A stretch of DNA of 64,000 bases from Chryseobacterium sp. FP211-J200 (GTDB taxonomy: Bacteria > Bacteroidota > Bacteroidia > Flavobacteriales > Weeksellaceae), in assembly GCF_001643375.1 (NCBI RefSeq), contig NZ_LSHB01000008.1, positions 1 to 64,000 on the forward strand, written 5' to 3'. Below the pieces are notes generated by a model. It was given only the letters and a program-made list of their open reading frames with translations, ran no database searches and had not been told where the DNA came from. How positions within the stretch are numbered: the stretch's first letter is position 1; every line of letters begins with the position of its first letter. Positions 1-8,185 of the stretch are shown piece after piece. Both the position numbers and the translations under genes were made by a program.

Positions 1-8
1 ATAATGCA

Positions 9-3000
9 CTACGGGTTAATTAATATATTTTTTGTAAACCCTAATGAATCTGAAATTGTTCTAATTTTCTCATTATTGAAAGATGTATCTAAAGCCTTTC
101 TTATTACAATTTTTTCTTCTCCGTCTATTGTTTGTTTTCCATAAAAGGTATCTTTTCCCAAACTCCTGCGAATCGCCCAATTTTGTTTTTGCCCATTTTC
201 AACATTCTGTTTTTCAAACTTATTTTTGTTGGGAGAATTATTGTATCTGTTAACTGATTTATTGATTACCCGAAGATTTTGTTTGAAAGTAACAATTGTA
301 TTTTGCAATGCAGTTAAAGCCATTTTTTTGTAGTCTTGACCAAAAGATTCAAAATCTTTATAATGATACATCATTTCAGCAACAGAATCTCTTTTTGAAT
401 TTTCTGCTTCTCTTTGGCGAATTTCCCCCGGTAACATATAATACCAGTTATTCTCATCTTGCTCATCATCTCTTTTGGTGAATTTGATTTTTCGTTTTAA
501 CGTCTGTCTGTATTTTTCAATTTGCTTCTGTTTTCCAAAATTATCAGACTTGGCATTCGCATTAATATTATTGATATAATTAACGTGATCTTCCGTACAC
601 AACGCAACAACCAATGCGTCTAATGCGTGATGTCTATGGTCAATTCGTTTTATATCATAAGATTCATCTTTTTCGCGGATGATGTTGTCCAAATTACAAT
701 CAAAATATTTTTGTCCATTTTTAGAAATTTGCCAGCTTCCAAACAAACTTGATTGAGTCAATTCATTTAAACGAATAAATCTCGGAGCAACTAACTCTGT
801 CCAGACTTGGTCTAGTTTCCAAGCTTTTTTTAGTTCTGTAGTTACCATTCCTGTAACCGGAAGTACATTTTTTGAGCGGAATTCTACTTCTCCCGGTTCT
901 CTCACAATATGGCTTAAAAGTTCCATTGCTTTTCTTGCAATATGACGTGCGTTATTTAATTGGCTACTCGTAAATCCTTTAGGAATTTCTTTCGACAGTA
1001 AAATCATTTTTTTTGTACCTGAAAACTGAGTTTTCACTATGCTTAAAAAATCTTCTTCTGTACAGACAGGAATACCTAAATGCGATTGTCCATTTTGAGC
1101 TTGTATAAAAGCTCTGGCAGTTTTATCACTTTTCAATTTGTTTAAAGCAACCTCAACAACAACTTTATTACTCAATGAATTATTGGTAATGGAAGCTTGT
1201 GGAAAGATATGGTCAACATTGAATTTATTACCATCAAACAATTCAGTGAGTTTAATCATTTGTCCTGAATATGGCGAACGATAGCCTTGTTCTATCCAAA
1301 GTTTATATTTATCAAAATCTTCTTTTGTAATAAATGGCTTTTTCAGAATATCTTCAATATCTTTTTTGGTAATATTTTTTTCTTTTAACTCATCATTTTC
1401 ATCAAAGAATTTTTTGTCATTATTTTTGGTATGCTCGGCACCTTCTTCTACAATTCTTAAGCGTTCAAAATGGTCGAAGTTTTTAGGATTGGCATTGTAA
1501 GAACTGTTTGCTAAATACTCTTCTAATAATTGGCGTAATCTTTTATTTTGTGATTTATTACCGGACATCCGTTTTGATTCTGATTCTTTTTCTTTGGCAG
1601 ATTTTTTTAATTCTCTACCAACTTCTAAATGAATTCTTGAAAAGAAATCTTTTTCTCCTTTTCCATAATAATCCCATAAATCAGCAACCACTTGCATCAT
1701 TTCCAAAAGAACTTTCTCTGCCACTGGATTATTAAGTGAATGTTGTTTTAATTCTTGATGGAGTTGTTTTCTAATATCATCTGGCGATGTCCAGTATTTT
1801 GCTTGTGCCAATTCAGAGTGACGACCGTAAATCAGATAAGAAGCTTGCGTTAGATTCAGTCTATTAAAATCTTCTCCTTGTTCAAAATCACGAAATACAT
1901 TGAAAAGACCTTTAGGAAAAGGAATTTCTCCTTTTTGTAAATCAACATTGGTATTGATAACTTTAGCGTAATCAATACTATCTGCTGTGAAATCCATTTC
2001 TTTTAATTTCCTTAAAATCTTCTCTTTTCTAATTCCTAAATGTTCTTGCCAGTTTTGATACCATTGCTCACTTGTCCAGCTATCTTTATTTTCTCTTGTA
2101 TCTAAACGAATTAATGGCAAAAACTTCTTCAATGCTTTTTCAGAATAAGCGCAATATTTCGAGGCGAATTTTGGATAATTTGCAAAATCGTTGATAACCT
2201 TTTCTTTTATTTCTTCAGTAATATCAAACCCATCAAAATAATTATTGAAAAAAGTAGATACACTTTTATTCTCATTTTCAGTTCGCTCTTTATATGTGAC
2301 AGAATATAAATAATGCCATAACTCTAATTCTTTTTGTTGAGTGAGAAAATCAGTATATTCTGTGAAACCACAACGTTTAAAACGAGTGGCAATGCTTACA
2401 CGTGTTTCATTTCCTTTGATTTCTTCATCTTCAGGGAAATTCCAAGCATAATTACTGTCTTTTGCTTTGTAATCAATTTTAAACTTTCTTTTACAATAAG
2501 AAAGAAACTGTTCTTGGTTTAATGATTTTCTATTGTTCAGTTCTTCAAATAGTTCCTGATATTCTTTTTCGCTTTTGAAGTATTCTTTTGTTATATCTTG
2601 GTTAGTTAATTTCTTGCCATCAACTTCTTTTTCAAGTTGAATTAATTTCAAACTATGCAGTTTATCCCAAATTCTAAACTCTTGAAAATATGGATGAGAA
2701 GCTGAAACTACTTTGATGTAGACTGGTTCTTTTTTTACTTTTATTTCTCCGGTTTCTATATCAACTTCTTTTATCGGATTACCATTTTTGTCTTCAATGT
2801 TTTTCCAATATCGAACCTCATATTTACAATTGGCAATTTCCGATTTCTTACTCTTCAACGGTCTTTGGTACATTAGAATATCTTCCACCAACAAGTGTTG
2901 GATTGCGTCTTTATTTTTCAAAAGCGATTCCTGATGATTTTTATTTTTTGGATAAAGTGTTTTCACACATTGTTCAAATACAGCTTTATCCTCTAAATTT

Positions 3001-4349
3001 ATGTGAAATTGTTTTTGAGTAGAAATAATTTGTTTCAACTCCTCACGATAGAAATCTCTGTCAACAACTTGAAACATACCACCAATAATCTTTGTACGGT
3101 TTCCAGATTGAGCATCTTTTTTTAAAACATTGTAAATTATTGTGCTGATATATTTTTTAGGCTCTTTCGTTTGCGCATCTATATATCCATTGTCATAATT
3201 ATAAGCCAAAGCTTCTTTTTCTGTTTTCTTTTTAAGCAAGGTCCAATCACTGGAGTTATCACTTAAATCAGGTTCTCTCAGTTTTCTCTCTTTACCTAAC
3301 TGCGCTTTAATTTTTCCTTTAAAATCATACAGTGTTTCCACGATATAATCATATTCTTTGCCTAAAGCATTTTTATATTGAAAGGTATAATTATTTTTAG
3401 GTGGTTTGGTTTCTTTCCAACCATTCTGGTAAGTTAAGGTGTATATGTGTTTGCCATCTTTATTTTCGTAATCGACACTTTTTATTTCTAAAGGGTAAAT
3501 ATCAACTATTGTAAATTCAGTTTTTGCGTCGTCGATATTACCTTGTTCGTCAACTTTAGATATTTTTCTTATTTCTTTTAAATCATCTTTAAAAGTCATT
3601 TGAATTGCTGAGTACTCTTGGTAAATAAAATTATCATTACCATCTAAATGAACTTCGTAAAATTGTTTTCCATCATTATCAACTTTAGGTAAAACATCTT
3701 TCACCCTCAAATCCAGTTCTTCTAATATTTCGCCATCTTTGGTTGACTTATCTTCAACTTCAGTTTTTTCATACCCACGCTTTTGGTTGTAACTCAATAG
3801 TACCCACGCCAACTCTTCTAAACTAATTTTTTCAGATAAAGCTTTTTGCCTTAAAAAATATAAAGTCCAATCATAAGGAATTCTACTTTTCTTTTTATTT
3901 TCTATACCAATTCTATCAAGCATTTCTTGGTAGCTCTCTTTGAAAAGAAATTTCGCCTTTTCTCCGATTTGCTTTGTTAAGTAAGCTAACTTAGGTTCTT
4001 TATTTTTCTTGAATTGCCCACACTTTTCATCATTCTTATTAGTAAAATCTATCTCAAGTTTGTAATGTTTAGGAAGCGCATCTAACAAATCCAAAACTAA
4101 GTGTAACCTATCCCTTCTTAATAAATATCGTTCATTTAATCGTCTTGGACCTCTCTTTTCGGTTCTTTGAGCGGCAGAGCTTTTGATTTTCCCACTTCGC
4201 TCAAAATCACCAATTTCTCCTGCATCCATCGGTAATATGCGAGAACCTAAACCTAATATTTTTACTAATCCTTTTTCGTGATTGATTTCTATCAATGCCC
4301 AACCAATCGAGTTCGTTCCCAAGTCCAATCCAAGTATATTTTTTACCAT
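9..4349 (-). CDS. cas9: Type II-C CRISPR-associated endonuclease Cas9
   Basis: RNA-guided DNA endonuclease of a type II CRISPR system, 1446 residues, complete. RuvC-I lies at the N-terminus (LGLDLGTNSIGWAL, catalytic D9) and is followed by an arginine-rich bridge helix at about residues 50-80 and a long recognition lobe. RuvC-II has IHLEVGREL with E909. The HNH nuclease has FNVDHIFPQ with H1047 and the downstream conserved N1070. RuvC-III has HHALDALVV with H1241 and D1244. All residues needed for cutting both strands are therefore present. The length fits the large Cas9 proteins of Bacteroidota II-C systems. cas1, cas2 and the array would be expected beyond the window edge downstream of the stop; they are not visible here. 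A tracrRNA-like gene lies just upstream on the other strand. The start is supported by the RuvC-I motif beginning only a few residues in. Confidence 0.97.
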   Translation of the reverse strand: MVKNILGLDLGTNSIGWALIEINHEKGLVKILGLGSRILPMDAGEIGDFERSGKIKSSAAQRTEKRGPRRLNERYLLRRDRLHLVLDLLDALPKHYKLEIDFTNKNDEKCGQFKKNKEPKLAYLTKQIGEKAKFLFKESYQEMLDRIGIENKKKSRIPYDWTLYFLRQKALSEKISLEELAWVLLSYNQKRGYEKTEVEDKSTKDGEILEELDLRVKDVLPKVDNDGKQFYEVHLDGNDNFIYQEYSAIQMTFKDDLKEIRKISKVDEQGNIDDAKTEFTIVDIYPLEIKSVDYENKDGKHIYTLTYQNGWKETKPPKNNYTFQYKNALGKEYDYIVETLYDFKGKIKAQLGKERKLREPDLSDNSSDWTLLKKKTEKEALAYNYDNGYIDAQTKEPKKYISTIIYNVLKKDAQSGNRTKIIGGMFQVVDRDFYREELKQIISTQKQFHINLEDKAVFEQCVKTLYPKNKNHQESLLKNKDAIQHLLVEDILMYQRPLKSKKSEIANCKYEVRYWKNIEDKNGNPIKEVDIETGEIKVKKEPVYIKVVSASHPYFQEFRIWDKLHSLKLIQLEKEVDGKKLTNQDITKEYFKSEKEYQELFEELNNRKSLNQEQFLSYCKRKFKIDYKAKDSNYAWNFPEDEEIKGNETRVSIATRFKRCGFTEYTDFLTQQKELELWHYLYSVTYKERTENENKSVSTFFNNYFDGFDITEEIKEKVINDFANYPKFASKYCAYSEKALKKFLPLIRLDTRENKDSWTSEQWYQNWQEHLGIRKEKILRKLKEMDFTADSIDYAKVINTNVDLQKGEIPFPKGLFNVFRDFEQGEDFNRLNLTQASYLIYGRHSELAQAKYWTSPDDIRKQLHQELKQHSLNNPVAEKVLLEMMQVVADLWDYYGKGEKDFFSRIHLEVGRELKKSAKEKESESKRMSGNKSQNKRLRQLLEEYLANSSYNANPKNFDHFERLRIVEEGAEHTKNNDKKFFDENDELKEKNITKKDIEDILKKPFITKEDFDKYKLWIEQGYRSPYSGQMIKLTELFDGNKFNVDHIFPQASITNNSLSNKVVVEVALNKLKSDKTARAFIQAQNGQSHLGIPVCTEEDFLSIVKTQFSGTKKMILLSKEIPKGFTSSQLNNARHIARKAMELLSHIVREPGEVEFRSKNVLPVTGMVTTELKKAWKLDQVWTELVAPRFIRLNELTQSSLFGSWQISKNGQKYFDCNLDNIIREKDESYDIKRIDHRHHALDALVVALCTEDHVNYINNINANAKSDNFGKQKQIEKYRQTLKRKIKFTKRDDEQDENNWYYMLPGEIRQREAENSKRDSVAEMMYHYKDFESFGQDYKKMALTALQNTIVTFKQNLRVINKSVNRYNNSPNKNKFEKQNVENGQKQNWAIRRSLGKDTFYGKQTIDGEEKIVIRKALDTSFNNEKIRTISDSLGFTKNILINP

Positions 4350-4440
4350 AGCTATATAGTTTATTTGAAATTCCTAAAATTAAATAGAAATTAATTCATA
4401 TAAATGCGGAAAACCGTAAAGTGATTAAATAATTAATATT

Positions 4441-4448
4441 TACATTTG
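4441..4448 (+). promoter_or_regulatory. Promoter -7 element for tracrRNA
   Basis: TACATTTG is an exact match to the Bacteroidota -7 consensus TAnnTTTG. It sits immediately before the anti-repeat. I see no convincing TTTG -33 box at 4417-4421, so the promoter is supported mainly by the -7 element and by the RNA that follows it. Confidence 0.5.
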
Positions 4449-4453
4449 TATCC

Positions 4454-4520
4454 GAAAGCAATTCACAATAAGGATTATTCCGTTGTGAAAACATTCAAGG
4501 CGGGGCAACTCGCCTTTTTT
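4454..4520 (+). ncRNA. Putative tracrRNA
   Basis: A short transcript unit divergent from cas9. The segment at 4451-4468 (TCCGAAAGCAATTCACAA) would be the anti-repeat; its reverse complement TTGTGAATTGCTTTCGGA resembles the start of Bacteroidota II-C CRISPR repeats. It is followed by a nested hairpin, with CACAA 4464-4468 pairing with TTGTG 4483-4487 and an inner GGA 4472-4474 with TCC 4479-4481. The unit ends in a GCAA-tetraloop terminator hairpin at 4499-4514 followed by six T. Tail plus terminator next to cas9 is the standard tracrRNA layout. The repeat itself is outside the window, so the pairing cannot be confirmed here. The 5' end is inferred from the -7 element. Confidence 0.75.
4499..4520 (+). 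terminator. Rho-independent terminator of tracrRNA
   Basis: GGCGGG and CTCGCC pair (one G-T wobble) around a GCAA loop at 4499-4514 and are followed by TTTTTT at 4515-4520. Confidence 0.85.
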
Positions 4521-4572
4521 ATTTTTAAGAAAGACCAAAAAAAAATCCACTCTCTCAAGTGGATTCTTCATT

Positions 4573-5214
4573 CTAAAGCACCCTGTGCTCGCCAAGATAA
4601 AAACTGTTACTCGCAAAGGTCTGCTTCTCCGTGTTGAGGAAAGCCCAGACCTCTATGGTCTTCCCAATGCAGAAGTTAGGGAGTGTGACACTCGCCATCA
4701 GGTCGGAGCGCACCACAATATCTTCAAAGATTTGAAAATCGTTCAGTTCCTTGCAGTAGCTTACCAGACTTACTTGGTCTGATGCCGAGGCATTGCCCTG
4801 TGCACTGTTATCTTCCCATTCCAGGTCTAGAACACCACCTGCTTGCGTATTCAGAATGGCATTCTGAAAGCCTGTCAGTTCACCTTTGGTGATCAGCACC
4901 TTGTTGTGCACCAGTTCCGGGATGCCTGCCACAACCTGCATCGCTTCATTGATGGTGTACGAAGTTGCCAGATTCACTCTGGATTTCACCCCACTACTCG
5001 ACCCAAAATATTGGGACAAGATGGTTTTAAGTGGTTGCAAGAAAGCCACCGCCAGTTTAAACCTGGCTTGTTGCAAAAGCTGTTTCTCGGTAGGTTCTTT
5101 CAGGGATGGTTTTGGAAGACTTCGCATAATATCCTTACCACGCCAGTTAGCTCCTACTACCGTCCCGACTTTGCCCGAGAATCCACCCAGAATTCCTTTG
5201 TTGAATGTTGCCAT
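4573..5214 (-). CDS. DUF6266 family protein
   Basis: A 213-residue protein with the N-terminal signature of the DUF6266 family found in Bacteroidota (MATFNKGILGGFSGKVGTVV, then a WRG..IMRSLP motif). It has no signal peptide or membrane segment and its biochemical role is unknown. The middle is rich in polar residues with alternating hydrophobic positions, suggesting beta structure. The base composition looks more GC-rich than cas9, which suggests a different history. It lies between the tracrRNA terminator and a palindromic phased array, and the small HTH gene follows on the same strand upstream. A CRISPR function is not implied; adjacency may be accidental. The family call rests on the N-terminal pattern and is moderately secure. 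Confidence 0.7.
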   Translation of the reverse strand: MATFNKGILGGFSGKVGTVVGANWRGKDIMRSLPKPSLKEPTEKQLLQQARFKLAVAFLQPLKTILSQYFGSSSGVKSRVNLATSYTINEAMQVVAGIPELVHNKVLITKGELTGFQNAILNTQAGGVLDLEWEDNSAQGNASASDQVSLVSYCKELNDFQIFEDIVVRSDLMASVTLPNFCIGKTIEVWAFLNTEKQTFASNSFYLGEHRVL

Positions 5215-5339
5215 AATTATAATTTTTAATTGTTTAACAAAACGAAGTTATAACACAAAACAACAGCCTGTACACCTCTGACAGGTTTTGACCGACTTTG
5301 ACTTGATTTGAAGGAAAATGACTGGTTCCGATGTCATTC

Positions 5340-5433
5340 CTTCGGATCAGCTACCCGTTTTCTTCGGGTCTTCTTCGGAAAAAAGATGTTTTTTCCGAAG
5401 CCGATCCGAAGGAGAGCCGAAGATGACCCGAAG
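5340..5433. repeat. 11-bp-phased palindromic array of CTTCGG/CCGAAG
   Basis: CTTCGG occurs at 5340, 5362 and 5373, with a degenerate CTACCC at 5351. CCGAAG occurs at 5395, 5406, 5417 and 5428. Every hexamer start lies in an 11-bp register, and the two halves are mirror images about 5386.5, with each start-end pair summing to 10773. The innermost arms extend to a perfect 12-bp inverted repeat (5373-5384 and 5389-5400) around a GATG loop. The pentamers between hexamers differ, so the hexamers are the conserved part. It sits between the HTH gene and the DUF6266 gene. Confidence 0.9.
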
Positions 5434-5435
5434 CA

Positions 5436-5705
5436 TCACTTCTTCTTCCTGAGTACAGAGGAGATATCATAATAGATCTTCCCTTTCTTGATGATAAAAT
5501 CTATCACACCTTCTTTTCGCCAGCGGTAGAGCGTACTGTCACTTACTTTTAGTTCAATTTTTGCATCAGCTGCATCTTTGTAGTCCGTCTCTTGATGATT
5601 GACGGGTATGGGAAGACGTTCTTTTAGCAAATCAGTCAATTCTTGGAATGAATTACCAACGTAAAGCAATAGGTCCTCCAGTGAAAAATTGTTCTTGTTT
5701 TTCAT
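5436..5705 (-). CDS. Small helix-turn-helix DNA-binding protein
   Basis: An 89-residue protein. Its C-terminal half has the look of an excisionase/MerR-like winged HTH of the kind found in Bacteroidota mobile elements: KVSDSTLYRWRKEGVIDFI, then a basic KKGKIYYD wing. The N-terminal half is acidic and helical. It is upstream of, and on the same strand as, the DUF6266 gene. The phased CCGAAG array starts a few bases after its stop codon, so it is a reasonable candidate to bind there; this is inference from position only. The full length of 89 residues is normal for such proteins. Confidence 0.7.
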   Translation of the reverse strand: MKNKNNFSLEDLLLYVGNSFQELTDLLKERLPIPVNHQETDYKDAADAKIELKVSDSTLYRWRKEGVIDFIIKKGKIYYDISSVLRKKK

Positions 5706-5964
5706 AATGTGTGATTTTTAACGGGATTAAATTAGTAAAAAAATCCACACAAAAACACAGATAAGTCACAAAAATTCAATGCTTTACAAACTTGATAATG
5801 ATAATTAAATATATTTTTAATTTCTTAAAAAAACACTTTTAACAATGGAAGCGAAACGCTTTTCAGTCTCTACCAATTTCATAGGTCCTATTTTAAAAAT
5901 TTGAATATGATGCAATCCTCAGTTCTCATTACAAAACACTATTTTCGCTTTTCAAAACTTAGAA
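5706..5964. other. Intergenic region between HTH gene and tex
   Basis: About 260 bases of AT-rich DNA holding the divergent promoter regions of the HTH gene and tex. I see no RNA gene, repeat or convincing TAnnTTTG box in it. Confidence 0.4.
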
Positions 5965-8088
5965 ATGACTTCTTCAGACTTTATACAGAAACAGCTTAAT
6001 ATATCCTCCAAAAGCATAGACAGCACCCTTCAGCTTCTTGCAGAAGATTGTACCATTCCCTTCATTGCCCGCTACAGAAAAGACAGAACCGGTAATCTGG
6101 ACGAGGTGGCGATTGAAAATATCTTCAAGCTGAACAAGCAGTTTGACGAGATCACCAAACGGAAAGAAAGCATTCTAAAGTCCATAGATGAACAAAATGC
6201 TTTAACTTCCGAACTTAAACAAAAAATAGAACAAAGCTTTGACCTTCAGGAGCTCGAAGACCTCTATCTGCCCTACAAAAAACGCAAGAAGACCAAAGCC
6301 GACACCGCAAGAGAAAAAGGCCTGGAACCTTTGGCGAAGATCATTATGAGCCAGCGGAATGACGATGTAGAATTCTTGGCTTCCAAATACCTCAGCAAAG
6401 AGGTAGCTGATGAATCTGAAGCCTTGCAAGGCGCGAGAGACATCATAGCAGAATGGATCAATGAAAATCTTTACATCCGTAAAAACCTGCGAAGACTTTT
6501 TCAACGAAAAGCGATTATCACTTCGAAAGTCGTAAAAGCTAAAAAAGAGGATGAGGCAGCTCAGAAATTCTCCCAATATTTTGAATGGCAGGAAGCGCTG
6601 AACCGAATCCCAAGCCACAGATTATTGGCAATGCTCCGCGCAGAGAATGAAGGTTTTGTGAAGGTCTCTGTCGATATTGATAAAGAAGAAGCAGTAGAAC
6701 TAATGGAAAATACCGTCATCAAAAGCAACAATTCCACGACCAAACAAATAGAACTAGTCATTGCAGATTCTTACAAACGACTCTTGGAACCCGCCATTTC
6801 CAACGAAGCTTTGCAGGAAGCGAAGGAAAAAGCAGACATCAAAGCCATCGAGGTTTTCTCGGAGAATCTTCAGCAATTGCTGTTGGCATCGCCGTTGGGA
6901 GAAAAAAGGATATTGGCAATCGACCCAGGATTCAGGACAGGTTGCAAAGTGGTTTGTCTGGATGAAAAGGGCGACCTGCTAAACAACGAAACCATCTATC
7001 CACACGCACCACAGAACGAAACTGGGATGGCGATGAAGAAGATCCGCTCGATGGTGAATGCCTATAACATTCAGGCCATTTCTATCGGAAACGGAACGGC
7101 AGGACGAGAAACGGAATTCTTCATCAAGAAAATTGCCTTTGATAAACCAATTCAGGTTTTTGTGGTGTCAGAAGCAGGCGCGTCCATCTATTCGGCAAGC
7201 AAAATTGCCAGAGATGAGTTCCCAAATTATGACGTGACCGTAAGAGGTGCGGTTTCTATTGGACGGAGATTGGCCGACCCTTTGGCAGAACTAGTAAAGA
7301 TTGATGCCAAGTCGATTGGTGTGGGGCAATACCAGCACGATGTGGACCAGACCAAACTAAAAGAGGAATTGGACAATACCGTTATCCGTTCTGTAAACTC
7401 AGTCGGCATAAATCTTAATACAGCCAGCAAATCTCTATTAAGCTACGTTTCCGGAATCGGAGAAAAAATGGCTGAGAACATCGTGAACTACCGGACAGAA
7501 AACGGTGCCTTCACAGAGAGAAAAGAACTCAAAAAAGTTCCTAGACTCGGCGAAAAAGCTTATCAGCAAGCGGCCGCATTCGTAAGAATTAAAAATGCTA
7601 AAAATCCGTTGGATAATTCAGCGGTGCATCCGGAAGCTTACAAGACGATTGAGAAAATGGCGAAAGACCTTGGTCTCAAAACAGAAGACTTGATTTCAAA
7701 TAAAGAAAAAATCGCGCTCATCAACCCAGAAAAATATATCACCAATGAAATTGGAATATTGGGAATCAAAGACATCTTGAAAGAACTGGAAAAACCAGGA
7801 TTGGACCCAAGAAAGGCAGCAAAGGTATTCGAGTTTGACCCGAATGTAAAATCCATTAAAAACCTCAACCCTGGAATGATCCTTCCAGGCATTGTGAACA
7901 ACATTACCGCCTTCGGATGTTTTGTAGATTTAGGAATCAAAGAAAGCGGACTCGTACACATCTCACAGTTGAAAGACGGTTTTGTATCGGATGTGAATGA
8001 AGTAGTGAAGCTTCATCAGCACGTTCAGGTGAAAGTGGTGGAAGTAGATGAGTCGAGGAAAAGGATCCAGTTGACGATGATCATTTAA
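5965..8088 (+). CDS. tex: Tex-family RNA-binding transcription accessory protein
   Basis: A 707-residue cytoplasmic nucleic-acid-binding protein of the Tex family, which is implicated in transcription and RNA handling. The N-terminal helical domain contains the typical PFIARYRKDRTGNLDE block. A YqgF/RNase H-like domain begins near residue 313 (ILAIDPGFRTGCKV). Helix-hairpin-helix motifs follow (LLSYVSGIGEKMAENIVNYR). A C-terminal S1 domain runs from about residue 633 (PGMILPGIVNNITAFGCFVD). Length and domain order match the family. It is preceded by a 260-base intergenic region and followed by an unrelated gene on the same strand about 100 bases on. Confidence 0.96.
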   Translation: MTSSDFIQKQLNISSKSIDSTLQLLAEDCTIPFIARYRKDRTGNLDEVAIENIFKLNKQFDEITKRKESILKSIDEQNALTSELKQKIEQSFDLQELEDLYLPYKKRKKTKADTAREKGLEPLAKIIMSQRNDDVEFLASKYLSKEVADESEALQGARDIIAEWINENLYIRKNLRRLFQRKAIITSKVVKAKKEDEAAQKFSQYFEWQEALNRIPSHRLLAMLRAENEGFVKVSVDIDKEEAVELMENTVIKSNNSTTKQIELVIADSYKRLLEPAISNEALQEAKEKADIKAIEVFSENLQQLLLASPLGEKRILAIDPGFRTGCKVVCLDEKGDLLNNETIYPHAPQNETGMAMKKIRSMVNAYNIQAISIGNGTAGRETEFFIKKIAFDKPIQVFVVSEAGASIYSASKIARDEFPNYDVTVRGAVSIGRRLADPLAELVKIDAKSIGVGQYQHDVDQTKLKEELDNTVIRSVNSVGINLNTASKSLLSYVSGIGEKMAENIVNYRTENGAFTERKELKKVPRLGEKAYQQAAAFVRIKNAKNPLDNSAVHPEAYKTIEKMAKDLGLKTEDLISNKEKIALINPEKYITNEIGILGIKDILKELEKPGLDPRKAAKVFEFDPNVKSIKNLNPGMILPGIVNNITAFGCFVDLGIKESGLVHISQLKDGFVSDVNEVVKLHQHVQVKVVEVDESRKRIQLTMII

Positions 8089-8185
8089 TCAGAAGTTTCA
8101 TTAATGAAAAAATACATTAAGTAAATTGAAGCAAACGGTGAAACAATATTAAACCTGTTTTACAACTGTAAGAAACCATATAGAA

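Noticed and set aside
1-8. CRISPR array or cas1 start in the window
   Set aside because: Only eight bases precede the cas9 stop; no repeat or gene start can be judged.
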